Below are positions 1 through 5,313 of a stretch of DNA of 5,313 bases, in pieces. The stretch comes from an uncultured Ruminococcus sp. Its GTDB lineage: Bacteria; Bacillota; Clostridia; Oscillospirales; Ruminococcaceae. The notes beneath the pieces are model-generated. The model was not told where the DNA came from. It searched no databases and saw nothing but the letters and a program-made list of their open reading frames with translations. The DNA lies in NCBI GenBank assembly GCA_947174085.1, contig CAMWHN010000158.1:1-5313 (forward strand), given 5' to 3'. A program made the translations under genes and the position numbers. Within the stretch, counting starts at the first letter, position 1, and each line of letters begins with the position of its first letter.

Positions 1-2
1 TT

Positions 3-1151
3 TTCGTAGGATTAGGCTTATTATTTTTATATTCTAATATATTAGAAAAATCAGAACAAACCCGAAAAAAAAATTTGCATTGTACGCTATGCAAAATAAT
101 TATTTTTCTTTGGTTTATTCTGACAGGTAGCAATCGAATCACTGCTATTACAATTTTTGCATTACCTGTGATAGCAAGTATTTTCTGTGAACGTTGGTTA
201 GACAGAACTACAAAAATTAAATCTGCCAAGAATTTTAATGCTTTGCTGTTAATAATTATTACGGGTTCGGGTACATATATTGGATATTTGCTGACAAATT
301 TACTAGCTGGAGATATTTCAGCCGACTATGAAGAAGCGTATTCAGAATATTCTGCTATGAATACATGGGCAGAGCATTTGCAAGAATTTCCAGTCGCATG
401 GTTTTCACTTTTAGGCGCAAACATGCAGGAAGATGACCCGCTTATGAGCATAAACAGCGTTCAGTCATTGCTAATTATTATCACAAGTATCATATTATTA
501 ATTTTACCTGTTATAGCATTATGCTATTATTCTAAAATACAGGACAGAAAATTAAAAATCTTAATTTTAACTTACTGGTTTATGAGTTTATTAATTATGA
601 CAGGCTATATTATGGGCAGATTATATGTTGCCAATTGGCGATTATCTCCAATTGTAGCAATGTCTGTTGTTGTGTCAATTGCGTTTATCCGGTGGGCAGT
701 TTCACAAATAAATTTAAAACGACTTATGACATTATGCATGATACCAGTTTTTATTGTCTGTGTTACAAATGCTGTTACAATTGCCGGAATGTCTGAAAAT
801 AACACTTCTGAAAATATTCTTTATCAATTAGCAGAAGAATTAGAAAATTTAGATTTAACTTACGGTTATGCAAGTTTTTGGCAAGCAAACGGCTTAACAG
901 TCGTATCAGATTCTAAAATACAATGCCGAGATGTTTATATTGACGAAGCCGGTTGCAGAATCAGAAATTATCAAAGCAATATACACTGGTACGAATCACA
1001 ACCCGAACAAAAAAATTATTTTTTACTCATGACAAAATCAGAAGAACAGATTTTAATAAATTCTAATCATTATCTTACAGAAAGACAACACGGTATAGCA
1101 AATTTACCATCTGGTTATGTTGTCTGGATATATTCAGAAAATTTATTTTAA
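3..1151 (+). CDS. Polytopic membrane protein, probable GT-C-type glycosyltransferase (5' end outside window)
   Basis: This is the C-terminal part of an integral membrane protein; 382 residues are visible and the frame is open from position 3, so the true start lies upstream. A TTG at 75 could be called as a start, but the 24 codons before it already read as a membrane helix end plus a basic loop, and the other two + frames have stops there. Numbering from position 3, hydrophobic segments lie near residues 1-12, 31-62, 79-100, 153-176, 185-204, 214-234 and 241-262, with an acidic outer loop at about 104-152. A soluble C-terminal domain (about 263-382) carries a YGYASFWQANGLTVVSDSKI stretch. 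Hydrophobic helices followed by such a domain resemble uncharacterised GT-C (family 39-like) membrane glycosyltransferases of Firmicutes, which use lipid-linked sugars at the outer membrane face. The N-terminal catalytic Asp/Glu loop is not in the window, so activity cannot be judged. The stop is TAA, with a terminator directly after it. Membrane location is near certain; glycosyltransferase identity is tentative. Confidence 0.8.
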   Translation, partial: FVGLGLLFLYSNILEKSEQTRKKNLHCTLCKIIIFLWFILTGSNRITAITIFALPVIASIFCERWLDRTTKIKSAKNFNALLLIIITGSGTYIGYLLTNLLAGDISADYEEAYSEYSAMNTWAEHLQEFPVAWFSLLGANMQEDDPLMSINSVQSLLIIITSIILLILPVIALCYYSKIQDRKLKILILTYWFMSLLIMTGYIMGRLYVANWRLSPIVAMSVVVSIAFIRWAVSQINLKRLMTLCMIPVFIVCVTNAVTIAGMSENNTSENILYQLAEELENLDLTYGYASFWQANGLTVVSDSKIQCRDVYIDEAGCRIRNYQSNIHWYESQPEQKNYFLLMTKSEEQILINSNHYLTERQHGIANLPSGYVVWIYSENLF

Positions 1152-1152
1152 T

Positions 1153-1191
1153 AAAAAAAGCTTCTAGTTATTACACTAGAAAGCTTTTTTT
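1153..1191. terminator. Bidirectional intrinsic terminator between convergent genes
   Basis: The arms 1153-1168 and 1175-1191 pair over 16 base pairs with one bulged A near 1182 and a 6-base loop (TATTAC, 1169-1174). The left arm begins with seven A and the right arm ends with seven T, so transcripts of either strand form a hairpin followed by a U-tract. It starts 2 bases after the stop of the + strand membrane gene and 17 bases beyond the stop of the - strand kinase-like gene, which fits a shared terminator. The stem has only four G-C pairs, so termination efficiency is uncertain. Confidence 0.85.
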
Positions 1192-1207
1192 ATATTAATT
1201 ATTAATT

Positions 1208-3154
1208 TCAATCCTGAAAAGGCGGAGCTGTTTGAAAATTTCCAAAACCGTCTAAAATAGGTGCAGTTGCGGGAGCTTCTTGTGTTAAATCCTGTGGCAA
1301 GTTATTATCTTCTGTAGGAATTACAGGCGGAGCTGTCTGAATATCTGGTTCTGTGGTTTCCTCTGTGGGTTCTTCTGTAGTAGGTTCTGTAATGGGTTCA
1401 GTTGGAATTGTTTCTGTAACAATTACAACCGTTGTTTCAGGATTACTCGCATAAAAAATTTTCAGTGTATCTTGTCCGCTTAAATCAAACGATTCGCCAA
1501 CAGTTCGATTCAGCTCCACGACTTGCCCATTTTCATAGCTATAATTCACAATTGCTTCTGTATAATAATTTGCATTTGTCATACCAAGAGCTTCTAATTC
1601 TTCTTCATATTGCATAAGAGACTTACCCTGATAATCCGGAATAATGATAGATGCTGGTCCTTGACTAACAACGACTTTTATAACAGAACCACTCTGAAAT
1701 GACTGTCCGGCTTCAATTTCTTGGTCGATAATAATACCAGCTTTATAAATATCATCATAGACATAAACAGGCTCTAAATATAACCAACCGTCCGCTTCTA
1801 GTCTCTGCTTCTGTACGTCATAACTTGTGCCGATTAGAGTCGGCATTTGACTATCTCCAGTGGCTTCTGTCTGCACAGGAAATTCAGAATCTGACTCTGT
1901 GATAATATTATTTTCTGTTGTAAATATTGTCATATTAGAATCTTCTGTTGGCTGATTTTGATTCTGAATTGTCACAGAACCAGAACGCATCATACTAAGA
2001 ATAATTATTAATACAATCAGCAAGATACATAATAATATAATCACAAGCACCAAAGGTGTTTTTGTTCGTTCAATAATATTTTCCTGTGCAGGAAGATTTT
2101 CTTTTTTTAGAGTATGTTCTTGTTTTTCTGATTTATTCTGCGCATGATAAGAAATTTCAGTAACAGTTGTTCTTGACTGTGTAAATTGACTTGTTTCTTC
2201 TTGTTCAAATAATTCTGTCACAAGCTCTGTGATAGTCTGTGTGCGTTCCTGTACGTTAAGAGCTAAGCCTTTCATAATGGCTTTAGAAACGCTTTTGGGA
2301 ATATTCGGGTTCATTTCATACGGTTCGCATAAATTATCATTTTCAATTCGGCTGGTAGCCTCTGTAGGCTTACAGCCTGTCAAAATCCGATATAATACAG
2401 CGCAAATTCCATAAACGTCTGTAAAAGTTCCTTGTTTTGCACCGGGTGTATATTGTTCTGGTGCAGCATAGCCATGAAATATTTCGCTTTGCAATTCTAA
2501 TTGCACTGTTCTTACTGCATAAATACTAAAGCCACATAACCGCAATTCTTTTTTAGCTGTTACATAAATTGTCTCAGGACTAATTGCTCTGTGAATAATA
2601 TTATTATTATGCATTAAACTTAATGTCGTAAAAAACGTTGGAAATAATTCAGAAACTTGTCTCCAAGTCAATTCACCGGCATTTTCTTTTAAATACTCGA
2701 CTAATTTAATGCCCTCTAAATATCCGCTTACAACATATGTTGAATTATTAGTAGATAATATATCCAATGGCGGCATAATATGCGGAAGATTTCGCATTTG
2801 TGCAAGGCTTCTGTGTAATTCTGTAAATTCAGACATTAACGCTTTATACTGCACGACTTTATTAGAAAATACACTAATTGTCGCACGACCTCGTACACGT
2901 TTACACATACCAATAGGCATATATTCTCGTATGAGTACTTTACAATTCAGCATTAAATCATAGCCGACATAATTTGCACCCTCGCTATTATTTCCAAGTT
3001 TTACACCCAGTATATAGCGTTCACTTAATTCTGTACCAGGTGGCGCATAATCTGCATCATAAGGGGTATCTTCTGCATAGCCACAATACGGACAAATTCT
3101 AAACCGTGCTGTTTTCAGCTCCATACATTTATAACAGCGACTTTTTCCTTCCAA
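1208..3154 (-). CDS. Zinc-ribbon membrane pseudokinase with two PASTA domains
   Basis: A 648-residue, single-pass membrane protein of the Ser/Thr kinase superfamily that looks catalytically dead. Order: zinc ribbon (C7xxC10, C21xxC24); kinase fold (about 47-316); charged cytoplasmic juxtamembrane linker (317-365); transmembrane helix (about 367-388); extracellular linker; PASTA 1 (about 436-499, starting MPTLIG and ending VVVSQGP); PASTA 2 (about 504-570, starting IPDYQG); Thr/Glu/Pro-rich tail (571-648). Clostridial relatives carry VAIKEY, HRDISPDN and DFG. Here they read VLIREY (Arg76), HRAISPET (Ala190, Thr195) and GFS (Gly208), and the glycine loop is degenerate (LGNNSEG). The structural parts GYAAPEQY (229-235), FTDVYG (244-249) and Arg304 remain. 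Start is TTG at 3154, preceded by AAAGGGGG; the next Met (residue 11) would remove the first Cys pair. It has its own promoter. PASTA domains in PrkC-type kinases bind peptidoglycan or lipid II, so a cell-wall sensor or scaffold role is plausible but inferred. It is not an obvious PrkC orthologue: it has a zinc ribbon, and no phosphatase gene is adjacent. Confidence 0.92.
   Translation of the reverse strand: MEGKSRCYKCMELKTARFRICPYCGYAEDTPYDADYAPPGTELSERYILGVKLGNNSEGANYVGYDLMLNCKVLIREYMPIGMCKRVRGRATISVFSNKVVQYKALMSEFTELHRSLAQMRNLPHIMPPLDILSTNNSTYVVSGYLEGIKLVEYLKENAGELTWRQVSELFPTFFTTLSLMHNNNIIHRAISPETIYVTAKKELRLCGFSIYAVRTVQLELQSEIFHGYAAPEQYTPGAKQGTFTDVYGICAVLYRILTGCKPTEATSRIENDNLCEPYEMNPNIPKSVSKAIMKGLALNVQERTQTITELVTELFEQEETSQFTQSRTTVTEISYHAQNKSEKQEHTLKKENLPAQENIIERTKTPLVLVIILLCILLIVLIIILSMMRSGSVTIQNQNQPTEDSNMTIFTTENNIITESDSEFPVQTEATGDSQMPTLIGTSYDVQKQRLEADGWLYLEPVYVYDDIYKAGIIIDQEIEAGQSFQSGSVIKVVVSQGPASIIIPDYQGKSLMQYEEELEALGMTNANYYTEAIVNYSYENGQVVELNRTVGESFDLSGQDTLKIFYASNPETTVVIVTETIPTEPITEPTTEEPTEETTEPDIQTAPPVIPTEDNNLPQDLTQEAPATAPILDGFGNFQTAPPFQD
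1347..1405 (-). repeat. Degenerate coding repeat for the Thr-Glu-Pro tail
   Basis: On the + strand the motif GGTTCTGT recurs in near copies at 1347, 1368 (with an insertion), 1383 and 1395. On the coding (-) strand these encode alternating TEP/PTE/TTEE residues at about 583-603 of the kinase-like protein. The copies are too diverged and irregular to be a precise tandem array. The stretch forms part of an acidic, extended, probably disordered extracellular tail distal to the PASTA domains. Confidence 0.6.
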
Positions 3155-3163
3155 CGGCTTTTG

Positions 3164-3172
3164 CCCCCTTTC
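3164..3172 (-). promoter_or_regulatory. Strong ribosome binding site fixing the TTG start of the pseudokinase
   Basis: The - strand reads GAAAGGGGG, 9 bases before the TTG at 3154-3152. This is a purine-rich Shine-Dalgarno match at proper spacing, and no competing ATG lies upstream in frame. It supports TTG rather than the internal ATG at 3124-3122, in agreement with the zinc ribbon that only the longer form contains intact. Confidence 0.85.
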
Positions 3173-3315
3173 TTACTAAAATATCAAAAATTTCTGTCAT
3201 ATCTTTATTTTATCAGTTTCTAGCTAAGATGTCAACTGTTTTTAAAATTTGATAATCATTTGTTTTAAATTTTGTATTTGATTTGTAATAATCTTTCACC
3301 ATTGCGAAATATTTT
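3173..3315. other. AT-rich intergenic region between lyase and pseudokinase genes
   Basis: Apart from the promoter at 3207-3235, this stretch holds only AT-rich sequence. Segments such as TTTAAAATTT (3240-3249) and TTTTAAATTTT (3263-3273) can pair weakly but have no GC core or U-tract, so no terminator is called. No small open frame with a ribosome binding site is seen on either strand. Confidence 0.6.
3207..3235 (-). promoter_or_regulatory. Sigma-A promoter of the pseudokinase gene
   Basis: On the - strand there is a perfect -35 box TTGACA (3235-3230), a 17-base spacer and a -10 box TAAAAT (3212-3207; five of six to consensus) preceded by TGA, an extended -10 element. The start of transcription would fall near 3200, leaving a leader of roughly 45 bases before the TTG at 3154. 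The 161-base gap after the lyase gene shows no convincing hairpin terminator, so some read-through from upstream may add to this promoter. Confidence 0.88.
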
Positions 3316-4584
3316 TTATAATTTTATTAAATTTCTGGAAAGCATTTCCTGTACAGCTAATAAAATACTAATTCTACTGCTATTCCAACTTAAACCGCCC
3401 TGCACCCAAACAGCATAAGGTTCACGCAAAGGCGCATCTGCGGATAATTCAATAGACGCACCGTTTGTAAAAGCTCCAGCAGCCATAATCACTTGACTAT
3501 CATAGCCGGGCATATCCCAAGGCTCTGGCGTAACATGGGCATCTACGGGCGAACCTTTTTGAATCCCCTGACAAAATGCAATTAAATTTTCTGGTGTTTG
3601 CAATTCAATTGCTGTGACAATATCGCCTTTTGGCTCATGCATAGCCGGTGTACAGCGAAATCCTAACATAGTGAATAATTCAGACGTAAAACTAGCTGTT
3701 TTTAACGCATTCGCCGTAATATCCGGTGCAAGATATAAGCCTTGAAATAATTCACGATTCATACCGAGTGTACAACCGACTTCTTTGCCTAAGCCGACAC
3801 AAGTCAAACGATATGCACATAACTTCACAAGTTCTGCTTTACCGGCAATATAGCCACCAGTTCTAGCAATGCCACCACCAGCATTTTTAATCATAGACCC
3901 GATAATAATATCAGCACCAACTTGAGTAGGCTCTAATTTTTCTACAAATTCCCCATAGCAATTATCTATCATGATAATTATTTCCGGATTAGCTTTTTTA
4001 ATCATCTTACACATTTCAGCAATTTCTGAAACTGTAAACGCTGTTCTTAAAGAATATCCTCTTGACCGCTGAATATAGGCAATTTTCTTATGCATTATAT
4101 TTTTTTCGACAGTTTGTAAATCTACTTTGCCGTTTTCATCTAATTCAATTATTTTATATTTCACACCGAAATCTTTCAAAGACCCATTTCCAGTATTGCC
4201 TTTGATACCAATTACTTCATGCAATGTATCATAGGGAGTCCCAGTTACAAATACAATTTCATCATTGGGGCGTAATAAGCCAAATAATGCTACACTTAAT
4301 GCATGTGTACCAGACACAAAATTATGTCTTACAAGGGCATCTTCTGTGCCTAAGACTTGCGCCCAGACACTATCTAATACATCTCTGCCCAAATCCCCAT
4401 AGCCATAGCCTGTACTTGCACCAAAACAAGCTTCACTGACTTTATTATCAGCAAAAGCTTTTAAAACTTTGGCTGAATTATATCTTGCTGTATTATCTAT
4501 CTTAGCAAAACAATCTTTGCAATTTAATTCTGCTTGTTCTGCTAATTTCTCTAATTTTTCATCAATTTCAAAAAAATTACGCAT
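3316..4584 (-). CDS. Methionine gamma-lyase family protein (YnbB / aluminium-resistance family)
   Basis: A cytoplasmic 422-residue PLP-dependent enzyme of fold type I, matching the family annotated as methionine gamma-lyase or 'aluminium resistance protein' (Bacillus YnbB) over the full usual length of about 420. Visible marks are STGYGYGDLGRD (57-68), the phosphate-contacting SGTHAL segment (91-96), the cofactor-pairing aspartate in MIDNCYGEF (Asp207), and the Schiff-base lysine in GSMIKNAGGGIARTGGY (Lys233). The family name implies cleavage of methionine to methanethiol, 2-oxobutanoate and ammonia, but substrate specificity cannot be read from the sequence and for most members is unproven. 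The ATG at 4584-4582 lies inside the end of the upstream acetyltransferase gene (8-base overlap, ATGCGTAA) and follows AAAGGA by 10 bases, so the two are probably translationally coupled. The stop is TAA. Family assignment is firm; exact reaction and any link to aluminium are not. Confidence 0.93.
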   Translation of the reverse strand: MRNFFEIDEKLEKLAEQAELNCKDCFAKIDNTARYNSAKVLKAFADNKVSEACFGASTGYGYGDLGRDVLDSVWAQVLGTEDALVRHNFVSGTHALSVALFGLLRPNDEIVFVTGTPYDTLHEVIGIKGNTGNGSLKDFGVKYKIIELDENGKVDLQTVEKNIMHKKIAYIQRSRGYSLRTAFTVSEIAEMCKMIKKANPEIIIMIDNCYGEFVEKLEPTQVGADIIIGSMIKNAGGGIARTGGYIAGKAELVKLCAYRLTCVGLGKEVGCTLGMNRELFQGLYLAPDITANALKTASFTSELFTMLGFRCTPAMHEPKGDIVTAIELQTPENLIAFCQGIQKGSPVDAHVTPEPWDMPGYDSQVIMAAGAFTNGASIELSADAPLREPYAVWVQGGLSWNSSRISILLAVQEMLSRNLIKL

Positions 4585-5313
4585 TGTCCAGTAATCCTTT
4601 CACAATATTATCCTGTGCAGAATATTTTAATTCTAATACATATTCTGTATCAATTATTTTAAATCCAATTTCTCTGTAAAAGCTTTCACGAATATCCAGC
4701 GCATATAAAACAGCTTTCTTATCAAACTGTGCAAGCCAACCAGCAAGCCATCTCAAAAACATTCTGGCATGTCCCAGACCTCTTGCTTCCGGCAAAGTTG
4801 CAACTTGTCCAATTAAAATATAATTATCAATATCAAACATAATAGTCGCTGTTGTGCTATTTTTATAAGTCAGCACATGACTAACACCGTGACGGCATCT
4901 GTGTGATGTATCTGTTAGCCAAAGCGCATAGTCTTGCAAATTTGGAAAACCTGCTTGTAAAATTTGATATACCTGTTCTAATGACGGATTAAATTCCACA
5001 AATTTTTCTTCAAAATTTTGATTTTGTGTATCCGGCATTAATTCAAACGTTGTCCTATGCAGAGAATGATATTCCGGCAATAATTTTGCTAACATGGCAC
5101 AAACTGGCATATCGCATTCTATTCTGAACGGCATATGCATTTGTATAAATAATGCTAAATTTTTTGTTTCTTGTTCGTCCGGATTCACAATTAAAACTGT
5201 ACTATTAAATTTTAATAAAATGCCATTTTCGCCGACTGTATAAAACTGACAAAAATCATAATTTAATCCATAAGCTTTATAATATGCATAAATTTTCCGT
5301 CCTCGCCAAGTCT
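4577..5313 (-). CDS. GNAT family N-acetyltransferase (5' end outside window)
   Basis: The C-terminal 244 residues of a probable cytoplasmic acetyl-CoA-dependent N-acetyltransferase. The GNAT core sits in the second half: a strand and pyrophosphate-binding loop reading GQVATLPEARGLGHARMFL (about 4756-4812), matching the (R/Q)xxGxG/A motif A, and a late FYREIGFKI segment (about 4656-4682) like the common 'FYeklGFk' ending of the fold. A GTG at 5188 gives a 203-residue frame, but the frame stays open for 41 more codons to the window edge. Those codons read as ordinary protein (KIYAYYKAYGLNYDFCQFY), so that GTG is internal and the start lies beyond 5313. The N-terminal half, including the HMPFRIECDMPVCAMLAKLL segment (about 5080-5139), has no function I can recognise. 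The substrate is unknown. The gene ends overlapping the lyase start, so the two probably form an operon whose promoter is outside the window. Confidence 0.88.
   Translation of the reverse strand, partial: TWRGRKIYAYYKAYGLNYDFCQFYTVGENGILLKFNSTVLIVNPDEQETKNLALFIQMHMPFRIECDMPVCAMLAKLLPEYHSLHRTTFELMPDTQNQNFEEKFVEFNPSLEQVYQILQAGFPNLQDYALWLTDTSHRCRHGVSHVLTYKNSTTATIMFDIDNYILIGQVATLPEARGLGHARMFLRWLAGWLAQFDKKAVLYALDIRESFYREIGFKIIDTEYVLELKYSAQDNIVKGLLDNA
4591..4600 (-). promoter_or_regulatory. Ribosome binding site of the lyase inside the acetyltransferase gene
   Basis: The - strand reads GAAAGGAT shortly before the ATG at 4584, with about 10 bases between AAAGGA and the start. It lies within the last codons of the acetyltransferase gene, which fits coupled or re-initiating translation across the 8-base overlap. 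Confidence 0.75.

Noticed and set aside
75..77. TTG as the start of the + strand membrane protein
   Set aside because: The frame is open and protein-like back to position 3, and there is no ribosome binding site before the TTG, only an A-rich run; the gene is cut by the window edge.
605..805. Short - strand open frame within the membrane protein gene
   Set aside because: It lies wholly opposite a well-supported gene, has no family resemblance, and fits chance opening on the antisense strand.
1347..1405. Repeated GGTTCTGT units as a CRISPR or regulatory repeat array
   Set aside because: Units are irregular, short and in frame, and are explained by the Thr-Glu-Pro coding tail; there are no spacers.
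1432..2963. Short + strand open frames (1432-1617, 2229-2414, 2709-2963) opposite the kinase-like gene
   Set aside because: All are antisense to a continuous 648-codon gene with clear domains; none has recognisable protein features.
1208..3154. Calling the kinase-like protein PrkC/Stk1
   Set aside because: The zinc ribbon, the missing catalytic residues, only two PASTA domains and the lack of an adjacent phosphatase/rsgA cluster argue against orthology with the housekeeping PASTA kinase.
3240..3275. AT-only inverted segments after the lyase gene as a possible terminator
   Set aside because: No GC pairs in the stem, poor symmetry and no U-tract on the - strand, so not supportable as an intrinsic terminator.
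4224..4439. Short + strand open frame opposite the lyase gene
   Set aside because: His/Leu/Gln-rich translation typical of the antisense of a real gene; the lyase frame is unambiguous.
5186..5188. GTG as the start of the acetyltransferase
   Set aside because: The frame stays open to the window end with convincing protein sequence, and no ribosome binding site precedes the GTG.

Overview
The window looks like chromosomal DNA from a low-GC anaerobic Firmicute, most likely a Ruminococcus-like member of the Clostridia. This is inferred from the AT-rich base composition, AAAGG-type ribosome binding sites, a consensus sigma-A promoter, TTG start usage, and the gene families present. No taxonomic marker gene is visible. 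It holds four protein genes, two of them cut by the window edges. There are no RNA genes, insertion sequences or CRISPR arrays.

Layout. On the + strand, positions 3-1151 carry the 3' part of a polytopic membrane protein, probably of glycosyltransferase (GT-C) type. It is followed at once by a hairpin (1153-1191) with U-tracts on both strands, which can serve as a shared terminator for this gene and the convergent one. The other three genes are on the - strand. In transcription order they are a GNAT-type acetyltransferase (5313 to 4577, missing its 5' end), a PLP-dependent methionine gamma-lyase family protein (4584 to 3316, overlapping the previous gene by 8 bases), and a zinc-ribbon/kinase-fold/transmembrane/PASTA protein (3154 to 1208). 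The third gene has its own near-consensus promoter (3207-3235), so it is probably a separate transcription unit downstream of the acetyltransferase-lyase operon.

The most interesting object is the 648-residue kinase-like protein. It keeps the fold landmarks of the clostridial zinc-ribbon Ser/Thr kinases (the GYAAPEQY and FTDVYG segments) but has lost every central catalytic residue: the VAIK lysine is Arg76, the HRD aspartate is Ala190, the catalytic-loop asparagine is Thr195, and the DFG motif reads GFS with Gly208. The reading frame is intact and has a good promoter and RBS. It therefore looks like a maintained membrane pseudokinase with two extracellular PASTA domains and a Thr/Glu/Pro-rich tail, perhaps a cell-wall sensor or scaffold that does not phosphorylate. 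That role is inference; the substitutions are read directly from the sequence.

No evident pathway links the four genes. The acetyltransferase and lyase are probably translated together. The membrane protein and the pseudokinase both concern the cell envelope but are convergent and separately transcribed.
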